Below the pieces are notes generated by a model. The model did not search any database. It worked only from the letters and a program-made list of their open reading frames with translations, and had not been told where the DNA came from. Of a DNA stretch of 33,998 bases, positions 5,059 to 13,003 are shown piece by piece (positions within the stretch are counted from its first letter, which is position 1; each line of letters begins with the position of its first letter). The translations under genes and the position numbers were made by a program. The stretch lies in IMG/VR virus record IMGVR_UViG_3300035698_003255, positions 1-33,998 of that record, one strand, 5' to 3'. This stretch comes from a virus.

Positions 5059-5276
5059 AACGTCTTGACCTTTGGGAAAAACTTCTTGTCGATTGCTTCG
5101 GCTTTGACCTTTTCCTTGATGGGTTGGGTCAGCATGCCACCACAGGCATCGGGCTCTATGTCCCACAACTCACAAACTTCTAGGATGGCTTCCATATAAC
5201 TTCCGTCATCAGAGGCTTCCACCCGTTCCATTACGAGATTACAAAATTCTTCTTTCTTCGTGAACACTAAACTCAT
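5055..5276 (-). CDS. 33: Late transcription coactivator, T4 gp33-like
   Basis: A 73-aa protein shorter than T4 gp33 (112 aa). It aligns by eye across its second half: SYMEAILEVCELWDIEPD, then IKEKVKAEAIDKKFFP, against the T4 pattern SYLEA...EKIQSEAIDENLL. In T4, gp33 bridges RNA polymerase (beta flap) and the sliding clamp to activate late promoters together with the gp55 sigma. Its position next to gp59 supports the call. Start chosen at the ATG that overlaps the upstream stop (CAATGAG). Confidence 0.78.
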   Translation of the reverse strand: MSLVFTKKEEFCNLVMERVEASDDGSYMEAILEVCELWDIEPDACGGMLTQPIKEKVKAEAIDKKFFPKVKTL

Positions 5277-5602
5277 TGTGAATTGACTTTCTTTATTGCC
5301 GAGATTTTGTGTATAATTGTAGCACTGGTCAGAGCGTCTGCCCAATAGAAGGGAGCGTACTTACTTTTCTTTGTCCAACATATACAAGTAACTATGTATA
5401 ATATACCCACACATTCATACTTGAATCGCAACATGTGTTGGTATATCTCTACTCGCGTCCATTTGAATCCCAAGAAACTTTTCTTTATGGGCTTGAATAT
5501 ATTTTCATAGCTAATATATTCAATGTCTTCTTTGTACACTTGTTTTGTAAGTGTGACGATCCAGTTGCCAATGCGGTCGGGGTATGCGGGTTTCTTAGTC
5601 AT
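5273..5602 (-). CDS. Hypothetical protein
   Basis: A 109-aa protein beginning MTKKPAYPDRIGNWIVTLTKQ, with a hydrophobic stretch near residues 66-76 (VGILYIVTCIC) and many aromatic residues. It overlaps the helicase stop by 8 nt and the gp33 start by ATGA, so it belongs to the coupled replication operon. No domain is recognised. Confidence 0.7.
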   Translation of the reverse strand: MTKKPAYPDRIGNWIVTLTKQVYKEDIEYISYENIFKPIKKSFLGFKWTRVEIYQHMLRFKYECVGILYIVTCICWTKKSKYAPFYWADALTSATIIHKISAIKKVNSQ

Positions 5603-6950
5603 TATAGTTACTCTGTGAGATGTTTTTCTGTGCCTTCTCTGCTACGTCGTAGAGCCGCATCTTTGTCTTGTCGATCCCCATGATAAATCGTAGGGGCATG
5701 TTTAGGTCGTTGTATCTATTCTTCAGTTGCTTGCCCATGATCTGATTTGACTTGTCCAAATCTTCATTGGTTATTAGGGCAAACATCAGGTCCATCGTAA
5801 ACGGAAGACCCATCGAGTCGGACGTATTGGTAAGATCGACATCGGACGATCCGTACCCGCCCCTGTTCTGTTGTGTCGCCGTGACGATAGGCACATCCCA
5901 AATCACCGCAAGCCCCCGCAATTCTTCGGAGATGGCTTTGATGATTGAGTAGCTATCCATCCCCGATTGTTCCTTGAACCGGGACGATGTACAGAGATTG
6001 ATATAATCAATGTATATAATCTGTGGGACAAACTTCTTTTTTATCCGCAGGTCTTCGATCAATCGGGAGAAGTGGTTCGCCCCGGCTGACGCTGTTGGGT
6101 ACTGTTTGACAATCAGCTTGCCAAGGCTCTTTGTCTTCATCTTGTCGATCTTTTTCTTGAACACATCAAACGGGATGTCTTGGATGGTATTCATAGGAAT
6201 GTCCATCAGGTTCGCATCGATACGTTCGGCAATCTTTTCTTCTGCCATTTCCAGTGTGATGTACAGGACGTTGTATCCTGCCTGAATGTTCGCCGCAGCA
6301 AAATGACACATAGCGAGAGACTTGCCCGCACCTGTTCCAGCCAGAATACAAGATATACTTTTCCGTGGAAGCCCGCCGCCTGTGATCTTGTTCAGGTACT
6401 TCAGGTCAAACGGGATTCGGTTTTCCTTTTCATGGTAAAACTTGAATCGCATATCCGCGTTATCAAGATAGTCGTGCCCGATGTCTTGATTGAACGAAAC
6501 ACCGATTGCGTCTGACAGGATAGAAGGTAGTGCCTCTTTGCCTAACTTCTTTTCCCGCCCGTCGATGATTTCAATACTCTTTGTGATGCCGAGATAGATG
6601 GCTCGCTCTTGACACCATTCTTCGCACTGGTCCGTCAGGAAATCTACATCTTCATGAACCGGATCGGATTCCGCGATGTCTTCCAACGTTGCAACGATGT
6701 TCTTGAATGTATTGTCTTTCAGATTGTTCAGGTCCGACACGATCAACGAAAGAGCATCCACGTTCGGGAGCTTGTTGTACTTGTCAAGGAAACCATCGAA
6801 CAGCTTGAAGATGATACGCGAAAATTCCTCTGTGAAGTATTTCGACTTCAAGAAGGGAGTGACCTTGCGGGCATACTGCTCATTGTGAAACAATGAATAG
6901 AGTACGGTCTGTTCTTTAGGTGGAATATATGGAGTTGTGTTTTCTGTCAT
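5595..6950 (-). CDS. 41: Replicative DNA helicase, T4 gp41/DnaB-like
   Basis: A hexameric 5'-3' helicase of the DnaB family. With the ATG at 6950 the protein is 451 aa: an N-terminal helical domain (residues ~10-150), then the RecA-like motor with Walker A AGTGAGKS (204-211), H1a ITLEMAEEKIAERID and Walker B IIYIDYINL. The C terminus has arginine-rich residues typical of the family. An alternative start at 7031 (behind AGGG) would add a low-complexity extension of 27 residues and overlap the upstream gene by about 115 nt. I prefer 6950 because family homology begins there. It acts with gp59 and the gp61 primase. Confidence 0.93.
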   Translation of the reverse strand: MTENTTPYIPPKEQTVLYSLFHNEQYARKVTPFLKSKYFTEEFSRIIFKLFDGFLDKYNKLPNVDALSLIVSDLNNLKDNTFKNIVATLEDIAESDPVHEDVDFLTDQCEEWCQERAIYLGITKSIEIIDGREKKLGKEALPSILSDAIGVSFNQDIGHDYLDNADMRFKFYHEKENRIPFDLKYLNKITGGGLPRKSISCILAGTGAGKSLAMCHFAAANIQAGYNVLYITLEMAEEKIAERIDANLMDIPMNTIQDIPFDVFKKKIDKMKTKSLGKLIVKQYPTASAGANHFSRLIEDLRIKKKFVPQIIYIDYINLCTSSRFKEQSGMDSYSIIKAISEELRGLAVIWDVPIVTATQQNRGGYGSSDVDLTNTSDSMGLPFTMDLMFALITNEDLDKSNQIMGKQLKNRYNDLNMPLRFIMGIDKTKMRLYDVAEKAQKNISQSNYND

Positions 6951-7161
6951 AGTATCTGTATAGCCCGTTGGGATTTCTGTGTTCTGTTCTGTTCCGTTGA
7001 TTCCGGTCTTGGTATTTGGGCTTGACATCATCAAGACCCTGTTCTAAAATCTCAAGGCATCGTTCAGCCCGGCTCCCCCAATCATACCAGTGGTTCCCGG
7101 CATACTCCATCGAATCTTCGATGGCTTTCTTCAGGGTTTCATATTTTTGTGTATCATTCAT
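6916..7161 (-). CDS. Small hypothetical protein
   Basis: An 81-aa protein, MNDTQKYETLKKAIEDSMEYAGNHWYDWGSRAERCLEIL..., with a charged helical N-terminal half and an Arg/Asn-rich tail that overlaps the helicase start region. Its ATG overlaps the previous stop in the string TGTAAACGATGAATGA, which also occurs at the next junction upstream (7331). Function unknown. Confidence 0.65.
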   Translation of the reverse strand: MNDTQKYETLKKAIEDSMEYAGNHWYDWGSRAERCLEILEQGLDDVKPKYQDRNQRNRTEHRNPNGLYRYYDRKHNSIYST

Positions 7162-7331
7162 CGTTTACACCATGTCCCCCAAACATATTCCCCGCCGATG
7201 ATTCCAACAGTCAATTCCTCATCGTGTACGGCTTTATGTAGTTGGACCCTTGCAAGATTTGGGTTTCCCTTCTCTAAAAACTTCAATGCCATTTCACACG
7301 TTTCTTTATATTTCTTTTTTTCTTCATTCAT
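7158..7331 (-). CDS. Small hypothetical protein
   Basis: A 57-aa protein starting MNEEKKKYKETCEMALKFLE, predicted helical at the N terminus and ending WGTWCKR. The start (7331) and stop (7158) both fit the ATGA overlap chain of this operon. The helix MALKFLEKGNPNLARVQLHKA resembles a TPR-like helical pair, but it is too short to assign. Confidence 0.6.
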   Translation of the reverse strand: MNEEKKKYKETCEMALKFLEKGNPNLARVQLHKAVHDEELTVGIIGGEYVWGTWCKR

Positions 7332-7453
7332 CGTTTACACACTGTCTCCACTGTAATTTTGATGGTTGTGATGATACGCTCAAGCTCTTGCTTCTCACGC
7401 TTTAGTTGTTCGTTCTCAAATTGTAACTTTTCAATCATTTCTTTGTCGGTCAT
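7328..7453 (-). CDS. Small coiled-coil protein
   Basis: A 41-aa protein, nearly all heptad-like: EKLQFENEQLKREKQELERI, residues 7-26. The start is set by ATGA overlap with the upstream membrane protein gene. The pairing of a one-TM protein with a short coiled coil is notable, but no function can be given. Confidence 0.6.
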   Translation of the reverse strand: MTDKEMIEKLQFENEQLKREKQELERIITTIKITVETVCKR

Positions 7454-7602
7454 TTTTGTTTCCCTAGTTTGATTGCCACATAAGCGGTGATGAGTGTACC
7501 GACAAGCCCGATGCATCCTACGATGATCGGGGTCCAGTTGAATATTTCTTCTGGCTCGGTCGCCTGTATCATCTGTTCCTGCATGGCGAGTATGTACATC
7601 AT
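7450..7602 (-). CDS. Small single-TM protein
   Basis: A 50-aa protein. A polar N terminus (MMYILAMQEQMIQATEPEEIF) is followed by one membrane segment (PIIVGCIGLVGTLITAYVAI, about residues 25-44) and a basic tail LGKQK. It overlaps both neighbours by ATGA (7599-7602 and 7450-7453), which supports a real gene. Confidence 0.65.
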   Translation of the reverse strand: MMYILAMQEQMIQATEPEEIFNWTPIIVGCIGLVGTLITAYVAIKLGKQK

Positions 7603-7961
7603 TCCACTTCTCCAATCTCTATAATGTCTGTGCTGTCATCTTCCAACTCAGCGAACGGATTGCCGATTGGAATCTTATCAAAGTGGTGTTTGATAAAGTC
7701 ATCAAGGATAATACCGAGCCGTTTTTCGAGTCTCGGAAACTTGATCTTCTCCCACGCATCGTCGTTGGGTACACTCATTATATCATAGTTATAGCGAATG
7801 TCAAGTTTTTCATCATCATCTTTAGTTTCTTCCAGCATGTTCCCAAGCTGAATCTTACCAAAAGCAACGACAAATCCCTTGAAAGGTGAGCGTTTCATAC
7901 GGACAACAAGCCGACCATATTCGTCATCTACGACTTCGTATTCTTTATGTTCTTCAGTCAT
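7599..7961 (-). CDS. Hypothetical acidic protein
   Basis: A 120-aa protein, MTEEHKEYEVVDDEYGRLVVRMK..., with beta-strand-rich pattern and an acidic C terminus (ELEDDSTDIIEIGEVE). The start at 7961 overlaps the upstream stop by 8 nt. A sigma70-type promoter (7777-7804) lies inside the coding sequence and could drive the genes down to the helicase. No family recognised. Confidence 0.68.
   Translation of the reverse strand: MTEEHKEYEVVDDEYGRLVVRMKRSPFKGFVVAFGKIQLGNMLEETKDDDEKLDIRYNYDIMSVPNDDAWEKIKFPRLEKRLGIILDDFIKHHFDKIPIGNPFAELEDDSTDIIEIGEVE
7777..7804 (-). promoter_or_regulatory. Internal sigma70-type promoter
   Basis: TTGACA (7799-7804), 16-nt spacer ending CTATGA, then TATAAT (7777-7782), minus strand, inside the 120-aa gene. 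It would start transcription near 7770 and serve the small membrane, coiled-coil and helicase genes. Confidence 0.55.
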
Positions 7962-8301
7962 CTTCGTGTTTTCCTGTTCCCTTACATGCATAACATACGT
8001 CTTTGCCGCTGTGTGTCTTGCCTGTGCCACCACATGTAATACACATCCCCTGAATCTTGCTCTTGAATTGTTTCTGTTCGGCTACCAACTCATCACGCAA
8101 CTTGCGTATCTTAGGCAACACTTCATTCTGAAACTCATCAAGGTCTTCGGGCAGAAATGAATACACACCCTGTTCGATATTCTCGGTATTGAAACATTTG
8201 CTTGTTCCTATAATCATCCGGATAGCACCGCCGGCTGAAATGAGAAACGTCATTTGATTCCATCTTACTTCGGCTTGTCGTACATAATTATATTCATACA
8301 T
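7954..8301 (-). CDS. Protein with DnaJ-type CxxCxGxG zinc repeats
   Basis: A 115-aa protein. The C terminus carries two CxxCxGxG repeats, CITCGGTG and CYACKGTG (about residues 87-110), as in the cysteine-rich zinc domain of DnaJ. The central part (EVLPKIRKLRDELVAEQKQF) is helical. It lacks a J domain. Known roles of such repeats are zinc binding and protein interaction; the partner here is unknown. Confidence 0.75.
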   Translation of the reverse strand: MYEYNYVRQAEVRWNQMTFLISAGGAIRMIIGTSKCFNTENIEQGVYSFLPEDLDEFQNEVLPKIRKLRDELVAEQKQFKSKIQGMCITCGGTGKTHSGKDVCYACKGTGKHEDD

Positions 8302-8593
8302 TCTGTTTTTCCTTGTGTGCTTTCATTGCTGCTAGTGTCCATTCTTGAACCATATCATTCTGCACAATAGATAATTCATCCAGATTCACAATAGAATCTA
8401 CAATCACATGACCACACCCGATACTATCAGAGATATATTCGTATCCCCCTGTCATCGGATTGAGTCGTTTGTAGATAGTATATCCTAGTGCTGTCTTGCC
8501 GACTTCTATCAGGTCTTCTGGATATTGCTGTGTCGCCGCACGTTGTACCGCGATATCATCAATAGTTTCATTCTGTGTGTTTTCATCGGGCAT
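8294..8593 (-). CDS. Hypothetical protein
   Basis: A 99-aa protein, MPDENTQNETIDDIAVQRAATQQ..., with a polar N terminus and a region TALGYTIYKRLNPMTGGYEYISD (residues 34-56) that looks like a beta hairpin. It overlaps uvsX by 11 nt and the zinc-repeat gene by 8 nt. Unknown function. Confidence 0.68.
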   Translation of the reverse strand: MPDENTQNETIDDIAVQRAATQQYPEDLIEVGKTALGYTIYKRLNPMTGGYEYISDSIGCGHVIVDSIVNLDELSIVQNDMVQEWTLAAMKAHKEKQNV

Positions 8594-9671
8594 CTTTTTC
8601 TGGCTCCAAATCTAAAATCTCTCCGTCGTTGTCGCTGCCGTAACAATACACATCACTTGCCTTGGCTTCGATTTGATTTAGCACATCTTCTGTGAACCAC
8701 GCTTCGGGGTCTTCGTAAATATTCGTTTCGGTTTCTGATTCTCCGTTGGGAAACTCGTACTTGGTAGAAATCTTACTGACCACATCCGCAGCCACAGCAA
8801 TATCCAGAAGACCGCGATGGGTCTGAAGACCATCGATAAAGTCAACGCCGATACGGCATGTAGAGTTTTCCTTGGTGAACCGGGATTTGTACATACGACA
8901 TAGGATAGAGATGCCTACCTGTTTCTTCGCCTGTTTTGCTCCCTTTGTTTCTTTGCTCTTGGACAGCATGACGATAGATGATCCGAGATATTGAAGACCG
9001 GACCCGCCCGATGGCATTTTCTTTCCGAATGGTTTCATCTCTGTATATGTATGGTTTGTGATGATGAACGGAACATTCGCCCGAGCCACACGCAGAGCAA
9101 TAACACGGCAGAACCCTTTTACCAGTTGTGCCCTTGTCATATCCTTTGTCTCTGCACCTTTTTCGGTGTCTTCGATTTCCTTGCTGGTGGACAGATTGCC
9201 GAGCGAGTCAAGCACCATCATAATAGGCACGGGGCATCCAGCCTCAATGTGACCGTCGAGAATCTTGATCGCCTGATACCGTACTTCTTCTACAGTAACC
9301 ACAGGGAAAACAGCAACCCGTTTCGGATCAATACCACGTTCCTTGAACATGGCTGATGTAACCGCCGATTCAGAATCGTAATAACAAACAAGACCATCGG
9401 GGTTAGCATCCAAGAATTCCTTTACGGCAGAAAGAGCTAGATAGGTTTTACCTGTCGCAAACTCTCCCGCGAAACATGTGATTTTATTTGATGGGATTCC
9501 ACCATAGATAGAACCGGACAGCAACGCATTCAACGCATACGATCCAGTGTCGCACCAATCCGCTACGTCTGCCCCTTCCAATCCGTCTTCTACAATAGAG
9601 GCATATTCGTTTCCGGTCGCCGCAATCATGTCTTCTAATAGGTTTGTCTTTTTCTTTTGTCTTTTAGCCAT
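8583..9671 (-). CDS. uvsX: UvsX RecA-like recombinase
   Basis: A 362-aa strand-exchange ATPase. Walker A GEFATGKT (residues 69-76), then ALSAVKEF, LVCYYDSESAV, Walker B IMMVLDSLGNL (150-160) and the DNA-binding loop region PSGGSGLQYLGSSIVML. Size and motif order match T4 UvsX. It coats ssDNA and pairs homologous strands in recombination-dependent replication. It overlaps the MazG-like gene (8 nt) and the 99-aa gene. Confidence 0.94.
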   Translation of the reverse strand: MAKRQKKKTNLLEDMIAATGNEYASIVEDGLEGADVADWCDTGSYALNALLSGSIYGGIPSNKITCFAGEFATGKTYLALSAVKEFLDANPDGLVCYYDSESAVTSAMFKERGIDPKRVAVFPVVTVEEVRYQAIKILDGHIEAGCPVPIMMVLDSLGNLSTSKEIEDTEKGAETKDMTRAQLVKGFCRVIALRVARANVPFIITNHTYTEMKPFGKKMPSGGSGLQYLGSSIVMLSKSKETKGAKQAKKQVGISILCRMYKSRFTKENSTCRIGVDFIDGLQTHRGLLDIAVAADVVSKISTKYEFPNGESETETNIYEDPEAWFTEDVLNQIEAKASDVYCYGSDNDGEILDLEPEKDAR

Positions 9672-9990
9672 CTATATTGTTTTCCTTGTATAGTTTGTCA
9701 ATTTTATCTTTCTGTATCTTCTCCGCGAACGCCACAGCGACAGCAGCCGTTTGGATTACTTCCGTGTAGATTTCTTCGGTGCGGTCATCGATCTTCAGCA
9801 CTTCACCGTCACAAACATCTTTGGCAATCTCTCCGACTTCTTCTGCTAGAATGACAAACCATTCCATGATGGATCGCTCTGTCTGGTCGCCATGCTTTTC
9901 AACCTGCCGACGCCTCTCATTGCGGATTGCCTGAAGCACGTTCTCCATCACGGTTTCGTTGAAGGATTCTCTTTGGTTATCGTTCTTCAT
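9664..9990 (-). CDS. MazG-like nucleotide pyrophosphohydrolase
   Basis: A 108-aa all-helical protein. ILAEEVGEIAKD (residues 47-58) gives the E-E-x-x-E signature of MazG-type enzymes, and EEIYTEVIQTAAVAVAF (72-88) supplies the second helix with acidic residues. By family it hydrolyses NTPs or dNTPs to monophosphates and could clean the nucleotide pool. Overlap with uvsX places it in the replication operon. The exact subfamily is uncertain. Confidence 0.75.
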   Translation of the reverse strand: MKNDNQRESFNETVMENVLQAIRNERRRQVEKHGDQTERSIMEWFVILAEEVGEIAKDVCDGEVLKIDDRTEEIYTEVIQTAAVAVAFAEKIQKDKIDKLYKENNIDG

Positions 9991-10262
9991 TTCGGTGGTT
10001 CCTCTCTTTCAGGGATGTTGCTGCCCATCCCATACTTCGTAATCATTTCTTTGTGTAGTCTGAAGTATTCACTTTCCCAATACTTCGCTTGGGCTTCCCA
10101 CCAAACTCTGTATAGTTTATATTGACAACAAGCGGATGATGTATTCTCCCACTTCTTGTACCAATAGTTTCTGAGGTTGCTCACAAATATAATAGCGAGC
10201 AACAATATCAAGATCGCAACACCACACCCCACGATTGCCATTGTAGGTACTTCTATCATCAT
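9987..10262 (-). CDS. Single-TM membrane protein
   Basis: A 91-aa protein beginning MMIEVPTMAIVG. A membrane segment spans about residues 8-27 (AIVGCGVAILILLLAIIFVS), followed by an aromatic, charged cytoplasmic or periplasmic tail with WYKKW and WWEAQAKYWESEY. The start at 10262 overlaps the polymerase stop (GCATGATG). Function unknown. Confidence 0.68.
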   Translation of the reverse strand: MMIEVPTMAIVGCGVAILILLLAIIFVSNLRNYWYKKWENTSSACCQYKLYRVWWEAQAKYWESEYFRLHKEMITKYGMGSNIPEREEPPK

Positions 10263-11776
10263 GCGAAAAATCCTTCTATTGTGTTTACCTTTTTGTGTGT
10301 CCATCCAATATGGTCCGTGATGTTCTTCAACGGTTGGAGGAACGCCTTGTCAAACATAAGATCGTAGTTGACCGCCGGGTGGAGCCCAAATTCCTTGGGG
10401 AGCCGGTTCGGGAACGCGATTACCTTATCTTTTAGTACATTTGGTTCCTTCAAGTATACATACTTCAGTTTTTCACCTGAAGCGATAGGCTGTACGGTTC
10501 CGTGTAGCTCGGGATGCTGGTCTAGCATATGGTTCCAGAGCAACGCACCCTTGACCTGAATCGGTGTACCCTTTGTATAGATACTATTCGGGTCTGCCCA
10601 CTTCTCAAGGTTGTTACACCCTCTAGGAAACGCGATGTCTTCAACATCTTTCTTTCTAAACTTGTTTTCTATCTTCCCGACAAAGGTAATCATCTTCTCA
10701 TTGTCTTTGTTTAGGATGATCCTGATACATCGTTCCAGTGCCTTACGGAAAAACTCCGGTGTAGAGGATCGTGTAGTTTCGATGCCCATGATTTTCACCT
10801 TGGGATTCTTGTACCGGACCCCCTCAGAATCCCATACGTTCATGGCGTATCGTTTTTTCGCTGTCCAGAAAGCCCGGTCGGCAATACATTCACGCGACAT
10901 CTTCAGGGCATCGGGCTCGGTCGCATTGAGATAATACGCTACATCCCTGAATGACTTGTCGATGATCGGCTGAATCTTTTCGTCACACGCCTTGTCGAGA
11001 ATGTCAACGATTTCGGCTTTGCTCTTGTGTGCCCAAAACTTCTGCACCAACGGATCGAGTTTCAGATAGTTAGAGTCCGTATCGATTGCGATTACAAAAT
11101 CTTCATCCTTTGTTTCAAGCACCCGGTTCAGATACGCATACAGGTCATTCGCTACCCAACGGATAGCAAGCTGACCGGTGAGCGTGATCGCTTCGGCTAA
11201 TCGGATGTCGTAGTACCGCCCGTACTGGTTCCCTAGAGAACCGTAGCATGAGTTTAGGGCAATCTTCTTTGCCTTTTGTATAGAATCGTATTGTTTCTTT
11301 TTTGTAGAAAGTGCTTCGATGGCTTTCTTGTTTTTCCTTGGTTGTTTCTTTAGCCGTTCAAGCTCAATCGATGCATCGATCATCAACTTCTTGTACTTCT
11401 TACGCTCGGCGTACATCTTCAGAATGATCTTGGGAAGGAATCCCATCCCGTCGCGCTTGAATACAACACCGTTCGCACCCAACGAATAGTCATCATCGAC
11501 CAATGTATCTATCCTGTTGCTGGACGGGTCCAACATAGATTCGATATCACTGCCATAGTGTTCACCATTCACGATCTTTTCCGGAGAGATGTTCAGGAAA
11601 ATCATCAGGTTCGGATACAGAGAGTTTACGTCGTAGGAAACAACCCAATCGTGTAGACCGGTGATCGGTTCCTTGACATACGCGCCCTCATACTTGCCCG
11701 ACTTGTCAGACCGAGACAGGATCGGGATGACCGTATCTGTCTTCTTGAGATGGTTGTAAATGATAGCGTCCAACAC
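10259..11776 (-). CDS. 43: DNA polymerase family B, palm/thumb part (gp43 C-terminal)
   Basis: C-terminal half of a T4 gp43-type polymerase. From a GTG at 11776 the protein is 505 aa with motif A YDVNSLYPNL, motif B KIALNSCYGSLGN and motif C IAIDTDSNYL, the catalytic palm aspartates. Reading on upstream in this frame gives FSTAVLDAIIYNHL, which continues the exonuclease half that lies in another frame. There is no intervening sequence. A GTG-started independent subunit is possible, but a frameshift within one gene is more natural. Confidence 0.9.
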   Translation of the reverse strand: MLDAIIYNHLKKTDTVIPILSRSDKSGKYEGAYVKEPITGLHDWVVSYDVNSLYPNLMIFLNISPEKIVNGEHYGSDIESMLDPSSNRIDTLVDDDYSLGANGVVFKRDGMGFLPKIILKMYAERKKYKKLMIDASIELERLKKQPRKNKKAIEALSTKKKQYDSIQKAKKIALNSCYGSLGNQYGRYYDIRLAEAITLTGQLAIRWVANDLYAYLNRVLETKDEDFVIAIDTDSNYLKLDPLVQKFWAHKSKAEIVDILDKACDEKIQPIIDKSFRDVAYYLNATEPDALKMSRECIADRAFWTAKKRYAMNVWDSEGVRYKNPKVKIMGIETTRSSTPEFFRKALERCIRIILNKDNEKMITFVGKIENKFRKKDVEDIAFPRGCNNLEKWADPNSIYTKGTPIQVKGALLWNHMLDQHPELHGTVQPIASGEKLKYVYLKEPNVLKDKVIAFPNRLPKEFGLHPAVNYDLMFDKAFLQPLKNITDHIGWTHKKVNTIEGFFA

Positions 11777-12825
11777 CGCAGTTGAGAAAATACATCTTCG
11801 AAGTTTATCAGTGCATCATACGCTACCGTGTAACACAGAGACAGGAACGCGAGTTTTTCATCCAGAGCTACAATAAGCTCTACGTCGCCCATGTTGTATC
11901 CGACAAACTTGTTCCAGTCGTTTTTGTAGAACGTGTGGATGTTGTCGAATTCTTCGTAGCCCAACTTCTTCCGACCCAATTCGATGTACGCGATATAGTC
12001 AAGACGATACGATTCACGCTTGTTGTATGTAAACTTCTGGTACAACTCCATGTAATCCAGAGTCGAGATGCCAGCGATTGTATAGCTGGATCGGTCCTGA
12101 CCCATATAGTTGTTAGACTTCTTCTGTAGATACTTGTACGGGGAAAGACCCTTTGCGGCTTTCTCGCCTAACACCTTACACATACGGTTGTACAGATAAG
12201 GGATGTCGAAAAACTTGATGTTCCATCCAGACACAACATCCATGTCACAGGAAACCCAAAACTTCAGGATTCCCCACAACAGGGCTGTTTCATCTTCGCA
12301 GTGTACATACTTCGCATTCAGGTTCCGCAGCAACTCATTTTCAAGCAACGCCTGATCAAACGGCTTTGTCCCGAAGACATAATAGACGCCGTTGATATAG
12401 AACGTCCCGCACAGGATAGCTTCCGCAGCTTCGTCCGGTTCGGGGAATCCGTTTTCACATTCTGTTTCAAGGTCGAAGATCATCGATGTGATATGATCGT
12501 GGTTCCAATCAAAGTCTACACCTTCATAGTAGTCTGAAAGATATGCGTATTCATACCGTTCCATCCCGTAGATTGCCAAGTTGTCAAGACCCTTGTACTG
12601 GTCAAGAAACTCTTTGGCTTTCTTCATGTTGTCAAACTTCTTTTCCCGCACCGGTTCGCCATGCATGTTCTTGTATGGCGTATCTTCTCCGTCCCTTGCA
12701 GACAGATACAAGGATGGGGAATACGTTTCCTTGAGTTTGACAGGTTGACCATGCAAATCCTTTGCTCGGACCCGTATGGTATTGCCGTATCTTGAGATGT
12801 TTGTGTATTGGTGTAGGCTGTTCAT
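11626..12825 (-). CDS. 43: DNA polymerase family B, exonuclease part (gp43 N-terminal)
   Basis: N-terminal half of gp43: Exo I MIFDLETEC, Exo II SGWNIKFFDIPYLYNRM and Exo III YNMGDVEL, so the 3'-5' proofreading site is intact. Homology stops near 11787 (about residue 346). The next 50 or so codons (LRCWTLSF...) are out of frame with the palm domain. A single missing T in the run TTTT at 11787-11790 would join the halves as VFFSTAVLDAI, giving about 855 aa, close to T4 gp43 (898). Confidence 0.88.
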   Translation of the reverse strand: MNSLHQYTNISRYGNTIRVRAKDLHGQPVKLKETYSPSLYLSARDGEDTPYKNMHGEPVREKKFDNMKKAKEFLDQYKGLDNLAIYGMERYEYAYLSDYYEGVDFDWNHDHITSMIFDLETECENGFPEPDEAAEAILCGTFYINGVYYVFGTKPFDQALLENELLRNLNAKYVHCEDETALLWGILKFWVSCDMDVVSGWNIKFFDIPYLYNRMCKVLGEKAAKGLSPYKYLQKKSNNYMGQDRSSYTIAGISTLDYMELYQKFTYNKRESYRLDYIAYIELGRKKLGYEEFDNIHTFYKNDWNKFVGYNMGDVELIVALDEKLAFLSLCYTVAYDALINFEDVFSQLRCWTLSFTTISRRQIRSSRSCLGLTSRASMRARMSRNRSPVYTIGLFPTT

Positions 12826-12832
12826 GCTCTAT

Positions 12833-13003
12833 TCATCGTTTAGTTTTGGACTTGTCTTCTGGAAGTTTGCTCAACTCCACCTTTATTGTCTTACCGAAAA
12901 TAGCGTCCCAATTCTTTTCGTATGTTTCCCTGTCCGTCAGTGGGCGGGGAGAGTCACCCTTCCCCGACCCACTACGATTTCGCGACTTCGAATCTTTACT
13001 CAT
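12833..13003 (-). CDS. Small conserved T4-like protein (NWDAIFGK motif)
   Basis: A 56-aa basic protein, MSKDSKSRNRSGSGKGDSP..., with RETYEKNWDAIFGK in the middle (residues ~22-35). I recall similar small proteins with an NWD-IFG motif in marine T4-like phages, but I cannot name a function. The start overlaps the upstream stop (AATGAGTAA). Confidence 0.65.
   Translation of the reverse strand: MSKDSKSRNRSGSGKGDSPRPLTDRETYEKNWDAIFGKTIKVELSKLPEDKSKTKR

Noticed and set aside
4432-5166. Longer gp59 reading (start at 5166)
   Set aside because: The extra N terminus overlaps the gp33-like gene and has no similarity to gp59; the coupled ATG at 5058 fits better.
7158-7602. Lysis cassette (holin/spanin)
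   Set aside because: Only one short TM protein and a coiled coil are present; no endolysin, signal peptide or lipobox is nearby.
7328-7615. A 95-aa reading of the coiled-coil gene
   Set aside because: Its N-terminal half overlaps the small membrane protein in another frame; the short form fits the ATGA chain.
11626-11790. Homing endonuclease or intron as cause of the polymerase split
   Set aside because: There is no extra sequence at the junction; the two frames meet at a T run.
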